A stretch of DNA of 64,000 nucleotides from Apibacter mensalis (GCF_001418685.1 NZ_LIVM01000002.1:62001-126000); one strand, 5' to 3'; shown: positions 1 to 9,788, numbered from the stretch's first letter. Made by a program: numbers and translations. Notes: generated from the sequence alone by a model not told the origin.

Positions 1-2400
1 GTAATGGTCTCAGATTTAAATCCGATAGAGATATGTGATATCGATAATAGTCATAACAAAACCGTTAACTTAATTTCTGCTATTGATGAGAGTGGTATAG
101 ATAATACCCAGGTTTCAATGGAATTTTATCTTACTCAAAAAGGCGCTCAAAACCAAAATAATAATGAAAAAATTTCAGACCCCACCTCATTTTCTCTTTA
201 TAATACAACTACAGTTTTTGTGCGTTTTACTAACATAAAAACAAAATGTTATGAGGTAAAGCCTTTGAAATTAAAATTAAATCCATTTCCTCAGGTGTTG
301 AAATCAAATTTAGAAATATGTGATTTTAATAATGATCAACAAGAAGAAATAATTTTGAGTGATTTAAATTCTCATTTAGTTAATAATTATCAAAGTTTTA
401 CCTTCTCCTATTATTATACTGAAAAAGATGCATTAAATAATATAAATAATCTGATCAAGCATACTATTAAGAGCTCAACGGAATTGTATGTTAAAATCTC
501 TTCCGGGAATGAATGTCAGGTGATTCAAAAATTAGGATTTACATTAAAATCATCTCCTCTAGTTCATAATAAAACAGTAGAAATATGTGACAATAATGCG
601 GATGATACGGAAATAGTTAATTTAACCCTGTATGAAGATTTTTTAATTGATGATTCAAAATCAAATTACAATTATTCCTATTTTACCTCTTTCGAAAACG
701 CTTATAACAATAAACTAATGATTTATAATACGAAAGAATACGTAATTCAAAAATTTCCTTCCACCATTTTTGTTAGAATTTCAAATTCATTCGGATGCTT
801 TTCCATAGCTGAATTAACATTTAATAGTGCAGAAAAGACACTGGCTCAAAATAAAAAAATTCATATTTGCGATGAAGGTTCAGATATGCAAGAATATGTA
901 AATTTAACTAAATATATATCTGAAATTTTACTCACTTCTGAACAAAATTTAATCATAAATTATTATAAAACGGAAAAAGGAGCCAACAATAAAGATGTAC
1001 AAACTCTTATAAAAAACCCTGATCGTTATTCTGTAACACTGGCTAAAGATTATGTTTGGATTCGTATGGACAATCCTACTACCGGTTGTTATACGGTCAG
1101 ATATTTAGAAATTAATTTGGAACCTCTTCCAAAACTCATTAATGCTAAGTATTTAGTTTGTGATAAAGACTTTGACGGTATATATAAGATAGATTTAGAT
1201 GAACTTCGCTATACGGTAATATTCAACCCTGAAGGGTATACTTTTTCTTATTACCATACTCTTGAAGATGCCACAAAAGACATTAACATAATTGAAAATA
1301 TACATTCCTATACTGTTAATAGTTTTAATGAAAAAATAGTTTTAAAAGCAACCAATAACTATGGATGTAGTTCCATAAGAACGGTAACTTTATACACCAA
1401 GGATAAAATAAAAGTTAATTCCAATTCTATTGAAATTGAAAGTTGTGATGATGATTTTGATGGATTAACATTATTTAATATTACTACAAAAAATTCATCT
1501 ATAACTAATGATCCAAAAGCTACCTTTGAGTATTTTAGTAACTTAACCGATGCCCAAAATCAAACCCATCCTATATTAGATCCGTATAACTATAAAAATG
1601 TAGTACCTTATCATGATAAAGTATATATACGTGTATCCTCTCCCGATTATTGCCCTTCATTAAGCATACTAAATCTTAAAGTTTTACCGGTTCCGGTGAG
1701 CATATTGCAAAAAGATCTGAAAATATGTCCCAATGGCACCCTCAAACTATTTGCAGACACAAAAAACCCGAAAGATTTTTATGAGTGGAGCACCGGAGAA
1801 AAAGGATATGACAAGCATACTATTACGATTTCTAAAGCAGGAATTTATACGGTAACCATTACCAATACAAAAGGATGTAAGTATACTTATACAACGAATG
1901 TAACGGAATATCCTAAAACAAAAATCACTGATTTAAGGGAAGGTAATGATTATATCACAGTCATTGCCGAAGGGGATGCTCCTTTAGAGTATTCAATAGA
2001 TAATAAAAATTGGCAATCCAATAATACATTTTATAATCTACAACCGGGCATATATACTTTTTATGTCAGATCACTGGCCAATGGTTGCTTTTCTCCTGAA
2101 AGGAAAGGAGTTTTATTTAAAATAAATAATGTGATAACTCCTAATGGAGATAATTTCAACGACGCATGGAGATTATGTGGTTTAGAACATTTTGACTCAC
2201 TTCCTTCTCATATTAAAATCTTTGACAGATATGGTAAAGTGGTATTTTCACAAAGTTCTAATACTTGCTTTGTATGGAATGGATATTACTTAGGTCGCCC
2301 TTTACCAACTACATCCTATTGGTACGTTATCGATATTGCCGATGGAAGACAATTTACCGGCTGGATAGCTTTAAGAAACCATAACAACCAAGTTGATTAA
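1..2400 (+). CDS. Repeat-containing surface protein with type B T9SS sorting domain (5' partial)
   Basis: The frame is open from the first base, so the N-terminus lies outside the window. About 799 residues are visible. They contain six tandem modules of about 90 residues, each opening with a short strand and a Cys-Asp pair (EICD, EICD, EICD, HICD, LVCD, ESCD) followed by Asp/Asn-rich loops and a conserved Tyr-rich strand (FSYYYT, YSYFTS, INYYKT, FSYYHT). An Ig/PKD-like segment follows. The last 90 residues start with VITPNGDNFNDAW and match the gliding-motility-associated C-terminal domain (CHU_C, type B sorting signal), which directs export through the type IX secretion system and surface attachment. 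Known: this domain marks large cell-surface adhesins in Flavobacteriia. Inferred: an adhesin or matrix protein. Substrate unknown. Confidence 0.9.
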   Translation, partial: VMVSDLNPIEICDIDNSHNKTVNLISAIDESGIDNTQVSMEFYLTQKGAQNQNNNEKISDPTSFSLYNTTTVFVRFTNIKTKCYEVKPLKLKLNPFPQVLKSNLEICDFNNDQQEEIILSDLNSHLVNNYQSFTFSYYYTEKDALNNINNLIKHTIKSSTELYVKISSGNECQVIQKLGFTLKSSPLVHNKTVEICDNNADDTEIVNLTLYEDFLIDDSKSNYNYSYFTSFENAYNNKLMIYNTKEYVIQKFPSTIFVRISNSFGCFSIAELTFNSAEKTLAQNKKIHICDEGSDMQEYVNLTKYISEILLTSEQNLIINYYKTEKGANNKDVQTLIKNPDRYSVTLAKDYVWIRMDNPTTGCYTVRYLEINLEPLPKLINAKYLVCDKDFDGIYKIDLDELRYTVIFNPEGYTFSYYHTLEDATKDINIIENIHSYTVNSFNEKIVLKATNNYGCSSIRTVTLYTKDKIKVNSNSIEIESCDDDFDGLTLFNITTKNSSITNDPKATFEYFSNLTDAQNQTHPILDPYNYKNVVPYHDKVYIRVSSPDYCPSLSILNLKVLPVPVSILQKDLKICPNGTLKLFADTKNPKDFYEWSTGEKGYDKHTITISKAGIYTVTITNTKGCKYTYTTNVTEYPKTKITDLREGNDYITVIAEGDAPLEYSIDNKNWQSNNTFYNLQPGIYTFYVRSLANGCFSPERKGVLFKINNVITPNGDNFNDAWRLCGLEHFDSLPSHIKIFDRYGKVVFSQSSNTCFVWNGYYLGRPLPTTSYWYVIDIADGRQFTGWIALRNHNNQVD

Positions 2401-2442
2401 TTGATGAATTGTTCTCATAAAAATTTCAATCTTTAAAACATT

Positions 2443-2500
2443 TACAGGCATATAATTTATTATTTAATTTACATACTAAGATTATATGTCTGTATATTTT
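2443..2500 (+). terminator. Candidate terminator hairpin after the surface protein gene
   Basis: A 14-bp stem with one G-U pair (2443-2456 with 2481-2494) and a 24-base loop lies 43 bases after the stop codon and is followed by a T-rich tract. The loop is long, so it could also be a stabilising 3' structure. Confidence 0.4.
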
Positions 2501-3121
2501 ATGAATTTAATCTAATTTATACAACTTCAATAGAAATAATAATTAATGTAAATTAGGTAAGAAATTATAAGATCTGATGTTATAACATTAAATTTTATAG
2601 CTTGCTATCCATAAAAATAAACCATTCTAACTCGGTCAAATCAATCAGAAGTCTTATATAAAAGTAGATAAGATTAAAAATTTAAAACCATTAAATTAAA
2701 ATTTTTATAGACACGACCAATAATTAAGAAGTAATAGAGTGGTGAAATGTATATATTTATTATTTACTACTCATTTTCAAATATTTATATCATTTTATAG
2801 TAAAAATAAAAATAATTTTCAAAACCTAATTTAAAAACGATCTCGTTGAAATTATACTTATCAAATAATAGCGATTGTTGAGCTTCTATGATTTAAAGAT
2901 CAGAGATATATGTTATTTGGAAAATTTTCTTTTATGTTTTTTAACAAATTTCATTTAATTCTTTATATGAAACATAAAATCATTATGAATAAAAATAATA
3001 CATTTTTCTGAATATATTTATGCATGTCGATTGATTGAAATAACTTTTCCATTTCATTTACCTTATTATTCATTATAAAAAGTTTCCAGAATTATATAAT
3101 TTAATAGTATTAATTTAAGTT
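2501..3121. other. Non-coding AT-rich stretch, nothing recognised
   Basis: About 620 bases of AT-rich sequence with stops in every frame on both strands. I see no recognisable protein remnant, RNA gene or repeat. It could be decayed coding sequence, but nothing in it identifies a family. Confidence 0.5.
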
Positions 3122-3129
3122 TAAATTTG
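3122..3129 (+). promoter_or_regulatory. Candidate -7 promoter element of the HMA protein gene
   Basis: TAAATTTG fits the Bacteroidota TAnnTTTG element and lies 26 bases before the start codon at 3156. No clear -33 TTTG is seen. Confidence 0.4.
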
Positions 3130-3155
3130 TAATAGCAAATAAATTAAATGAAAAA

Positions 3156-3368
3156 ATGAAAAATGAATTAAAGTTTAAAACTAATATAGATTGTGGGGGG
3201 TGTGTAAAAGCAGTAACTCCATTTTTGTCTAAAGTGGAAGGTATTTCAAAATGGCAAGTTGACACGTCCAATCCAGATAAAATATTATCTGTACAATTGG
3301 ATGGAGCTACAGAAGAAGATATACTAAGTGCAGTAAAAAAAGCTGGTTTTTCTATTGAAAAAATTTAG
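3156..3368 (+). CDS. Heavy-metal-associated (HMA) domain protein
   Basis: A 70-residue protein that is just one HMA domain: beta-alpha-beta-beta-alpha-beta with the metal-binding CxxC motif in NIDCGGCVKAV near residues 12-18. Family members bind Cu(I), Zn(II) or similar soft metals, acting as cytosolic chaperones or as detached domains of P-type ATPases. The length is normal for a free-standing copy. It sits alone between two non-coding stretches, with a -7 box upstream and a strong terminator downstream, so it is a single-gene transcript. The zinc/cadmium-type ATPase at 51521-53506 lacks an N-terminal HMA domain, so this could be its separate partner, but distance makes that speculative. Confidence 0.88.
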   Translation: MKNELKFKTNIDCGGCVKAVTPFLSKVEGISKWQVDTSNPDKILSVQLDGATEEDILSAVKKAGFSIEKI

Positions 3369-3388
3369 TTTTTCAATAAAATTGCTCA

Positions 3389-3420
3389 AAGAACCTTAAA
3401 AAAAATAAAGGTTCTTTTTA
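3389..3420 (+). terminator. Rho-independent terminator of the HMA gene
   Basis: A perfect 10-bp stem (AAAGAACCTT paired with AAGGTTCTTT) with an A-rich loop of about 10 bases, ending in a T run, 20 bases after the stop codon. Confidence 0.8.
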
Positions 3421-4180
3421 TTAATATCTAAGTTATATTTTTAATCCTATTATAATTTTAATTTAACTTTACATTTTAAAAAATTTTGTATGTAACTCAC
3501 CTATCAATGACAACTAGGATCAAGAAAATTTTATCGCTTACCAATTATTTTAATTAGGAAATCTACATGAGAATCTACTTAACAGAAAATTGTATTATCG
3601 AAAAGTTGGATATGCCTTCATAATAATTTATTATTCATAATTTATTAGCGGAACATTCAAACGGAATATCCATGTAGAAAATTTTACAAAAAATACATAG
3701 AGATATTTCTGGAATAACTGGATCGATCTATCGAAATTTTATAAAAATATTTGTAATTAAAATCCATGCTGAAAAAGATCGTCTAAAAAATTTATATTAA
3801 TTATGCAGTAAAGAACTACATTCTAATAAATAACGAAAAAGATAGTCTATGCAATATGCAAAATCGTTGCAGAAAGACTATTTGAAACGTAACTTAATGA
3901 TTTGTTTAACATTATTAAGACTATCCAGAAAATATTATTGAGTCTAATAAATAGAGATCTTATTTGAACCTATTATTATATAAAAGATTAAAATTTATAA
4001 ATTATTAATGTAATGTAATTATTTCCAATTTTTTAAGATTTAAAAAATAAATTAATAGTTAGGCTAAGTATCTGTACTATCAGTTTATCCTAATTTAAAT
4101 CAAATTATTAAATAGGAACATTGGCAAATAGTATAAAGTAAATTAGAATAAATCATACTGAAAACTCTATTGCTAACAAA
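3421..4180. other. Non-coding AT-rich stretch, possibly decayed coding DNA
   Basis: About 760 bases with no intact gene. Several windows read as 30-40 codon open stretches that end in stops, and two similar 15-mers (3771-3785 and 3835-3849, one mismatch) occur 64 bases apart. Base composition is less extreme than in other gaps here, which hints at an eroded gene, but no family could be recognised. Confidence 0.4.
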
Positions 4181-5041
4181 TCATAATTTAACAGCTTCAA
4201 ACATTTGTGTCGGATTTACAATTTCATCTTGAGCTGCAACCACTTGCAATTCATATTCTCCTTGTCTATGAGTTTCTAACATAACGGCATAAACAGCTGC
4301 TGTCGTGTGTTCTAATACATCTTTATAAGTTTTTCCTAACAACATATTAGTTAGTAATAAACCGGAGGTAAGATCTCCTACTCCAACCGGTTGACGAACC
4401 CCAAAATCAACTAAAGGACGAGATATATGCCATTTCGCTTCAGAGGTAGATAAAAGCATTTCAAATTTATCTGAACGATACCCTGCCCTACTTAAATGCT
4501 TAACTAGTACTGTTTTTACTCCTTTATTATGGATTATATCAACAGCAGAAATCACTTCAGCAACCGAAGTAATCATTTTACCGGTTAAAATTTCCAATTC
4601 TAATAAGTTAGGTGCCATAATGTCACTTACTCCCATCGCTTCATTTTTGAAAAAATCCGATACACCGGCAGCAACGATACAACCTTTTTCCGGGTGCCCC
4701 ATAACAGGATCACAAAAATAAATGGCTTCCGGATTTTCTTTTTTTACCTTCTTAACTATTTCCAAAATTGATTTTCCTTGTTCAGGAGAGCCAATATATC
4801 CATTTAAAACTGCATCACATTTCTTTAATTGATGGATGTTGTCAATTCCTTGTACAATATCCAGCAAATGTTTTGCAGACATTACATCACCCGTCCATTG
4901 CCCATACTGCGTATGATTTGAAAATTGTACCGTATTTAATGACCATACTCTAACCCCGCAACGTTGCATTGGAAATTCAGCCGCACTATTTCCGGCATGG
5001 CCATACACTACATGAGATTGGATAGATAAAATATTTTTCAT
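4181..5041 (-). CDS. pdxY: Pyridoxal kinase
   Basis: A 286-residue ribokinase-fold enzyme that phosphorylates pyridoxal (and pyridoxine/pyridoxamine) to give pyridoxal 5'-phosphate in the salvage pathway. The N-terminal [16 protein letters not shown] and the C-terminal [17 protein letters not shown], whose GVGD contains the catalytic Asp and anion hole, are diagnostic of PdxY/PdxK. Length is normal. I chose the Met at 5041 (MKNILSIQS) over an in-frame Met at 5065, because a TAAATTTG -7 box covers 5063-5070 and the upstream extension is not conserved. The gene is monocistronic and divergent from the DegP-like protease gene. PLP from this route would serve enzymes such as the MalY-type lyase at 35587. 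Confidence 0.95.
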   Translation of the reverse strand: MKNILSIQSHVVYGHAGNSAAEFPMQRCGVRVWSLNTVQFSNHTQYGQWTGDVMSAKHLLDIVQGIDNIHQLKKCDAVLNGYIGSPEQGKSILEIVKKVKKENPEAIYFCDPVMGHPEKGCIVAAGVSDFFKNEAMGVSDIMAPNLLELEILTGKMITSVAEVISAVDIIHNKGVKTVLVKHLSRAGYRSDKFEMLLSTSEAKWHISRPLVDFGVRQPVGVGDLTSGLLLTNMLLGKTYKDVLEHTTAAVYAVMLETHRQGEYELQVVAAQDEIVNPTQMFEAVKL

Positions 5042-5062
5042 TAGTTTTACAATTAGTATATA

Positions 5063-5070
5063 CAAATTTA
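5063..5070 (-). promoter_or_regulatory. Candidate -7 promoter element of pdxY
   Basis: On the minus strand it reads TAAATTTG, matching TAnnTTTG, 21 bases before the chosen start codon. It fixes the start downstream of 5065. Confidence 0.45.
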
Positions 5071-5222
5071 TAAACTTTAATCTGCAATAAGCAGTAATTT
5101 AAAAGAATTGTTCAATATATATATATTTAATGATGAAGGGTAAAAAATTAATAAACCATATAAATAAAGATTAATTTCTTGTTAAAAACCGTTAAAGCAG
5201 CAAAATAATTGAAATTTGGTAT

Positions 5223-5230
5223 TACTTTTG
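5223..5230 (+). promoter_or_regulatory. Candidate -7 promoter element of the DegP-like gene
   Basis: TACTTTTG matches TAnnTTTG and lies 40 bases before the start codon at 5271. A -33 element is not obvious. Confidence 0.4.
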
Positions 5231-5270
5231 AAATAAAAAATTACAGTATTTATTTAAATTAAATTGTACT

Positions 5271-6827
5271 ATGAAAAAAAATAAGTTTGAAATTAAAAAA
5301 ATAGGTTCTTATATTTTAGTAGGTATGCTAGGTGGATTAATTTCTGCAGGCGCAATTTCCTCTATAACAAAAAATTCGAATTTAAACGATTTTGAAATAT
5401 TTAAAAATTCTACTAATAACGAAAAAGCTTATTTTACTTCAGCTACTACAACCAATAGCGTTGTTGGATTAAATCCTCCTGATTTAACCATTGCAGCAGA
5501 AAAAACAGTAAATGCCGTAGTAAGCGTAAAATGTTATTCTTCCTATATGCAGCAACAACAACGACGTTCATTAGATCCATTTGATTTCTTTTTTGGTGAT
5601 CCGTTTAATTCCCAAGGTCAACAAAGACAACAACAAAATCCAAAAGATACTCCTAATGGTTTAGGCTCAGGGGTAATTATTTCTAGTGATGGATATATTG
5701 TTACTAATAACCATGTTATTGATGGAGCTGATAAAATTGAAATTACTCTTAACAACCAAAAAACATATATTGCCAATTTAGTCGGAACCGATATAAATTC
5801 AGATATTGCTCTATTAAAAATAAATGAAAAAGGGCTTAGCTTTTTAAATTTCTATAATTCCGATAACGTAAGAGTTGGTGAATGGGTATTAGCTGTAGGA
5901 AATCCATTTGGATTAACTTCAACAGTAACTGCTGGTATCATCTCTGCTAAAGGTCGTAGTTTGGATTTATTACGTTCAAATTCCAGAAGTCCTATAGAAT
6001 CTTTTATTCAAACTGATGCAGTGGTAAATCCCGGTAACAGTGGGGGGGCATTAGTTAATACAAACGGAGATCTAATAGGTATTAACACTGCTATTGCCTC
6101 TCATTCCGGGACCGGAACATTTGAAGGATACAGTTTTGCTGTTCCTTCCAACATAGCTAAAAAAGTAGTTGAAGATATTCGTAAATATGGTTTGGTTCAG
6201 CGTGGATATTTGGGGATAGGGGCTCTAGATTTAAGTGATGATTCTGCAGTTAAACAATACAATCTACAAAACAAAACCAATTATAAATCTCAAGAAGGAG
6301 TACTTATTACCGAAATTCAAAATGATGGGGGAGCTAAAGATGCCGGTTTGAAAAAAGGAGATATTATCAAGCAAATTGATGGAACCAATGTTAAAAACTT
6401 TCCTACACTTTCTGGAATTATCGGAGAAAAAAGACCGGGTGATCAAGTCAAAGTTACTGTTTTAAGAGACGAATCCTATAAGTCATTTAATGTAAGAATT
6501 AAAGATGCAAAAGGTGGTACTTCTGTTAAAACTAAAAACGATTTAAGTGTTGCCGAAAAGTTGGGTGCTGAATTTCAAGAATTGAGTGATGACCAGAAAG
6601 TTAACTATGGTTTAGAATCCGGTATGGTAGTAACCAGAATTGATTCTAATGGAAAACTAAAATTAGCAGGAGTTGGCGAAGGATATATTTTGATGGAGGT
6701 AAACGATAAACCTGTTAATAGTGAAAAAGATATTGAAAAAATATTAAAAAATTATAAAGGGACTGTTTCTGTTAGATATGTTGATCCTTATGGTAGAATT
6801 TATCGAAGAGGATTTAAAATGGAATAA
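5271..6827 (+). CDS. degP: DegP/HtrA-type periplasmic serine endoprotease
   Basis: A 518-residue Do-family protease. A hydrophobic N-terminal segment (about residues 11-30) acts as signal or anchor. The trypsin-like domain carries the triad His148 (TNNHVIDGAD), Asp178 (NSDIALLKI) and Ser257 in NPGNSGGALVN, and two PDZ domains follow (about 310-400 and 430-515). A Gln-rich linker sits near residues 95-125. Family members degrade or refold misfolded envelope proteins. Length and order are as in other Bacteroidota DegP homologues. It is monocistronic, with a terminator shared by the convergent obg gene. DegP genes are often under envelope-stress control, but no such site was seen here. Confidence 0.95.
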   Translation: MKKNKFEIKKIGSYILVGMLGGLISAGAISSITKNSNLNDFEIFKNSTNNEKAYFTSATTTNSVVGLNPPDLTIAAEKTVNAVVSVKCYSSYMQQQQRRSLDPFDFFFGDPFNSQGQQRQQQNPKDTPNGLGSGVIISSDGYIVTNNHVIDGADKIEITLNNQKTYIANLVGTDINSDIALLKINEKGLSFLNFYNSDNVRVGEWVLAVGNPFGLTSTVTAGIISAKGRSLDLLRSNSRSPIESFIQTDAVVNPGNSGGALVNTNGDLIGINTAIASHSGTGTFEGYSFAVPSNIAKKVVEDIRKYGLVQRGYLGIGALDLSDDSAVKQYNLQNKTNYKSQEGVLITEIQNDGGAKDAGLKKGDIIKQIDGTNVKNFPTLSGIIGEKRPGDQVKVTVLRDESYKSFNVRIKDAKGGTSVKTKNDLSVAEKLGAEFQELSDDQKVNYGLESGMVVTRIDSNGKLKLAGVGEGYILMEVNDKPVNSEKDIEKILKNYKGTVSVRYVDPYGRIYRRGFKME

Positions 6828-6867
6828 AAAACGCATAGTGATTAGTATATAATTAATTAGTAAATTG

Positions 6868-6908
6868 AATTGCAACTTTTTAATTAACTTAAAAAGTTGC
6901 AATTTTTT
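6868..6908. terminator. Bidirectional terminator between degP and obg
   Basis: A perfect 16-bp inverted repeat (6868-6883 and 6889-6904) with a 5-base loop, flanked by T on one strand and A on the other. It sits between two convergent genes. Confidence 0.85.
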
Positions 6909-6940
6909 ATATACAAATAAGTATGATTATTTGATTTTTA

Positions 6941-7924
6941 CTAATGTAATAATTTCCAAAGTTCATCTTTTAATTGAATAAGATTTTCTCCCGTTATAGC
7001 AGAAATAAATAGTAATTTAAAATTTTCTGGAAAAGTCTTTCTTATTTCTTCTTTCAATTCTTTATCTAACAAATCTGATTTTGAAATTGCAAGTATTCTG
7101 TCTTTATCGTTCAATTCCGGATTATATTTATTGAGCTCATTTAACAAAATTTGATATTCTTGATAATAATCCTTTGCATCTGCCGGAATCAAAAATAATA
7201 AGATTGAATTTCTCTCTATATGTCTTAAAAATTTGTGACCTAATCCTTTCCCCTCGGATGCTCCTTCAATAATACCGGGTATATCTGCAATTACAAATGA
7301 TTGGAAATCCCTGTATTTAACTATTCCTAAATTGGGAACCAGAGTGGTGAAAGCATAGTCGGCTATCTTGGGTTTTGCTGAAGTAATAGCAGATAACAGT
7401 GTTGATTTTCCTGCATTAGGAAAACCTACCAATCCTACATCGCCCAATAATTTTAACTCTAAAATAAAATTAGCTTCCTTACCCGGTAAGCCGGGTTGAG
7501 CATAACGTGGAGTTTGATTTGTTGGAGATTTAAAGTGTGAATTTCCTAATCCTCCTTTTCCTCCTTCTAATAAAATAAATTCTTCTTTATCTTTAGTTAT
7601 TTCGCCAACAATATTTCCGTTTTCATCTTTAACTATGGTTCCAACAGGAACCTCTATATACAAATCGGCTCCATTGGCACCGGTTAATTCTTGCTTTCCG
7701 CCCGGTTGACCATTTTCAGCTTTATTATGCTTAGAATATTTTAAAGCCAATAATGTCCACAATTGAGCATTGCCCCTTAAAATTATATGTCCTCCTCTTC
7801 CTCCGTCGCCTCCATCGGGACCTCCTTTAGGTATATATTTTGCCCTGTGAAGATGTGCAGAACCTGCACCGCCATGTCCACTTTTACAAAAAATTTTCAC
7901 ATAATCAACAAAATTCGACTGCAT
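6941..7924 (-). CDS. obg: Obg/CgtA GTPase
   Basis: A 327-residue GTPase involved in late 50S subunit assembly and stress control. The N-terminal glycine-rich Obg fold ([23 protein letters not shown]) covers residues 1-155. The G domain then shows G1 GFPNAGKST, a switch/G3 region [16 protein letters not shown] and G4 SKSD. The variable C-terminal domain found in some Obg proteins is absent, which is common in Bacteroidota. It lies 87 bases downstream of adk, with a terminator hairpin between, so read-through from hpt-adk may be only partial. Confidence 0.96.
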   Translation of the reverse strand: MQSNFVDYVKIFCKSGHGGAGSAHLHRAKYIPKGGPDGGDGGRGGHIILRGNAQLWTLLALKYSKHNKAENGQPGGKQELTGANGADLYIEVPVGTIVKDENGNIVGEITKDKEEFILLEGGKGGLGNSHFKSPTNQTPRYAQPGLPGKEANFILELKLLGDVGLVGFPNAGKSTLLSAITSAKPKIADYAFTTLVPNLGIVKYRDFQSFVIADIPGIIEGASEGKGLGHKFLRHIERNSILLFLIPADAKDYYQEYQILLNELNKYNPELNDKDRILAISKSDLLDKELKEEIRKTFPENFKLLFISAITGENLIQLKDELWKLLH

Positions 7925-7943
7925 AACTATCTTTTATTTTTGT

Positions 7944-7980
7944 AAAAAAAGGATTATTATTTTTCATAATAATCCTTTTT
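7944..7980 (-). terminator. Terminator after adk
   Basis: A perfect 15-bp stem (7946-7960 with 7966-7980) and 5-base loop. On the minus strand it is followed by a run of seven T. It lies between the adk stop and the obg start and probably ends or attenuates the hpt-adk transcript. Confidence 0.75.
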
Positions 7981-8010
7981 TATAAGTAGGTACGTACATG
8001 TATGTACTCG

Positions 8011-8589
8011 TTAAATAAACTTTTCTATTTCTTTAGACAAAGCTGCTGTAATCTCTTCAATATTTCCTTCTCCATCTAATTCTACCAACTTATGTTGTTG
8101 TTTATAATAATTAGACACAACAGCTGTCTTTTCATAATATTCATTGATTCTGTTTCGAATTATACTTTCATCTGCATCATCTAAACGTTCGCTGGCCTCA
8201 CTTCTTTTTAATATTCTTTTTACAAGAATTTCATCTTTTACATATAGTGCTAACGTCACATCAACTTGAGTTCGAAATATGGTATTTAATAATTTATCAA
8301 GCGTTTCAGCCTGGCTTTTAGTTCTTGGATACCCATCTAAAATAAATCCTTTTTGACTTGAATTTCTTCGAAGTTCGTCAATCAGCATTTCGGTGGTAAG
8401 TTCATCCGGAACTAAATTTCCCTTATTTATATAAGATTGGGCTTCTTGTCCTAATTTCGTATTATTCTTTATATTATATCTGAATAAATCTCCGGTGGAA
8501 ATGTGTTCTAAGTGAAATTTTTCTGATAAAATTTTTGCTTGTGTCCCTTTTCCACTTCCGGGAGGGCCAAATAAAACAATTATATTCAT
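8011..8589 (-). CDS. adk: Adenylate kinase
   Basis: A 192-residue enzyme catalysing ATP + AMP = 2 ADP. The P-loop FGPPGSGKGTQ is at residues 7-17, the AMP-binding HISTGDLFR follows, DGYPRT is present, and RSEASERLDDADESIIRNR carries the Arg residues of the phosphate clamp. The LID domain is short (no four-Cys zinc finger), as expected for the 190-residue short form. It is 14 bases downstream of hpt and almost certainly co-transcribed with it; both serve purine nucleotide balance. Confidence 0.97.
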   Translation of the reverse strand: MNIIVLFGPPGSGKGTQAKILSEKFHLEHISTGDLFRYNIKNNTKLGQEAQSYINKGNLVPDELTTEMLIDELRRNSSQKGFILDGYPRTKSQAETLDKLLNTIFRTQVDVTLALYVKDEILVKRILKRSEASERLDDADESIIRNRINEYYEKTAVVSNYYKQQHKLVELDGEGNIEEITAALSKEIEKFI

Positions 8590-8603
8590 ATTTGAAATTC
8601 TGT

Positions 8604-9146
8604 TTATTCTCCTTTTAATTGGTATAAGTCTTTAAAATTTCTTCCTAATCCGTTATAGTCCAATCCATAACCTATTACGAATTTGTTAGGTATATTCATG
8701 CCTATTAAATCTATATTTAAATCCTTTTTGTATACATCCGGTTTAAAGAACAAGGTTGCTATTTTAATGCTTCTTACAGGTTTTATTTCTAGTAATTTAT
8801 ATAGATATTCCAGGGTATTTCCGGTATCAATAATATCTTCAAGTATTATTATATCCCTGTTTGTAATATCTACTGTCATATCCGCAATTAAATCCACAGT
8901 GCCTGAACTTTGCAATCCACCCTTGTATGAGGATACTTGAAGAAAGCCAATTTCACAATTACCTTTATAATTTTTTAAAAAATCACTGAAAAACATAATA
9001 ACTCCATTGAGTACCCCTATAAAGACAGGTATCTTATCTTTGTATTCTTCATACAAAGTATTCGTCATCCTTTGTATGGAATGGTCTATTTCTTCTGAAG
9101 AGATAAAAGAGGTAAAAGTTTTATCCAGAATCTTAATTTCTTCCAT
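8604..9146 (-). CDS. hpt: Hypoxanthine phosphoribosyltransferase
   Basis: A 180-residue type I phosphoribosyltransferase that converts hypoxanthine (and probably guanine) with PRPP to the nucleotide in purine salvage. The PRPP loop IILEDIIDTGNTLEYL is intact, with the two acidic residues before DTGNT. Other hallmarks are VSSYKGG, where the flexible loop begins, and FVIGYGLDYNGLGRN near the C-terminus, with the purine-contacting residues. First gene of an hpt-adk operon with a promoter at 9169-9198. Confidence 0.96.
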   Translation of the reverse strand: MEEIKILDKTFTSFISSEEIDHSIQRMTNTLYEEYKDKIPVFIGVLNGVIMFFSDFLKNYKGNCEIGFLQVSSYKGGLQSSGTVDLIADMTVDITNRDIIILEDIIDTGNTLEYLYKLLEIKPVRSIKIATLFFKPDVYKKDLNIDLIGMNIPNKFVIGYGLDYNGLGRNFKDLYQLKGE

Positions 9147-9168
9147 AAATAACTATCTTTACTATGCG

Positions 9169-9198
9169 CAAATATAATGATATTGACAAAATATCAAA
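9169..9198 (-). promoter_or_regulatory. Candidate promoter of the hpt-adk operon
   Basis: On the minus strand a TTTG (9198-9195), an 18-base spacer and TATATTTG (9176-9169) match the Bacteroidota -33/-7 pattern. The -7 box ends 22 bases before the hpt start codon. Confidence 0.55.
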
Positions 9199-9253
9199 GT
9201 TTGAAGTCTATATTTTTTAATTTTAGATAAATTTACCATCTTAAAATATTATA

Positions 9254-9706
9254 TTATTTTTCGTGATGATGTTGATTGGGGGGAACAATAAGAATGGGAA
9301 CTTTAGATTTATTAATAACATTTTTTGAAACACTACCCAGAATTGCTTCCATGAGTATACCTCGTCCATGTGACCCCATAATGATAAGATTAGCTTTTCT
9401 TAATTCTGCCTCTTTTAAAATTATGTCTGCCGGAGTACCTTGTTTAATTACAATTTCTACTTCAATTCCTTGTTCTTTGATAGATTTTTCATATTCTACT
9501 AATTGTCCGGTTTCTTCCTTCATACCCGCTTGTTCCAATTCCGGGAGATATTGAAAACCGATATCCCCTATAATAAAACCCAGATCTAAACTGGCAACAT
9601 GTAAAAGGCACATTTTACTTCCGGTAGCTTTAGCGTAGATGACAGCTTCTTTCAAAATATATTTTGTAGAAGCTGAAAAATCTACAGGTACTATCATCGT
9701 TTTCAT
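9254..9706 (-). CDS. Universal stress protein (UspA family)
   Basis: A 150-residue single-domain Usp protein. It opens with MIVPVDFSAST and ends with the nucleotide-binding signature GSHGRG...GSVSKNVINKSKVPILIV (G-2x-G-9x-G-S), so it is likely an ATP-binding type. Family members are cytoplasmic stress-responsive proteins with no single known reaction. It is monocistronic and divergent from rseP. Confidence 0.92.
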   Translation of the reverse strand: MKTMIVPVDFSASTKYILKEAVIYAKATGSKMCLLHVASLDLGFIIGDIGFQYLPELEQAGMKEETGQLVEYEKSIKEQGIEVEIVIKQGTPADIILKEAELRKANLIIMGSHGRGILMEAILGSVSKNVINKSKVPILIVPPNQHHHEK

Positions 9707-9788
9707 AACCCTATTGTTTTATATATACAGTTTAAAGTTAATCAATATTTTTATTTTTATCATAAAATTTCTATATAATAAATTTTAT

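Noticed and set aside
3660-3810. Short open stretch (HRDISGITGSIYRNF and following) as a possible transposase remnant
   Set aside because: About 40 codons with no family motif and no flanking inverted repeats; not enough to name it.
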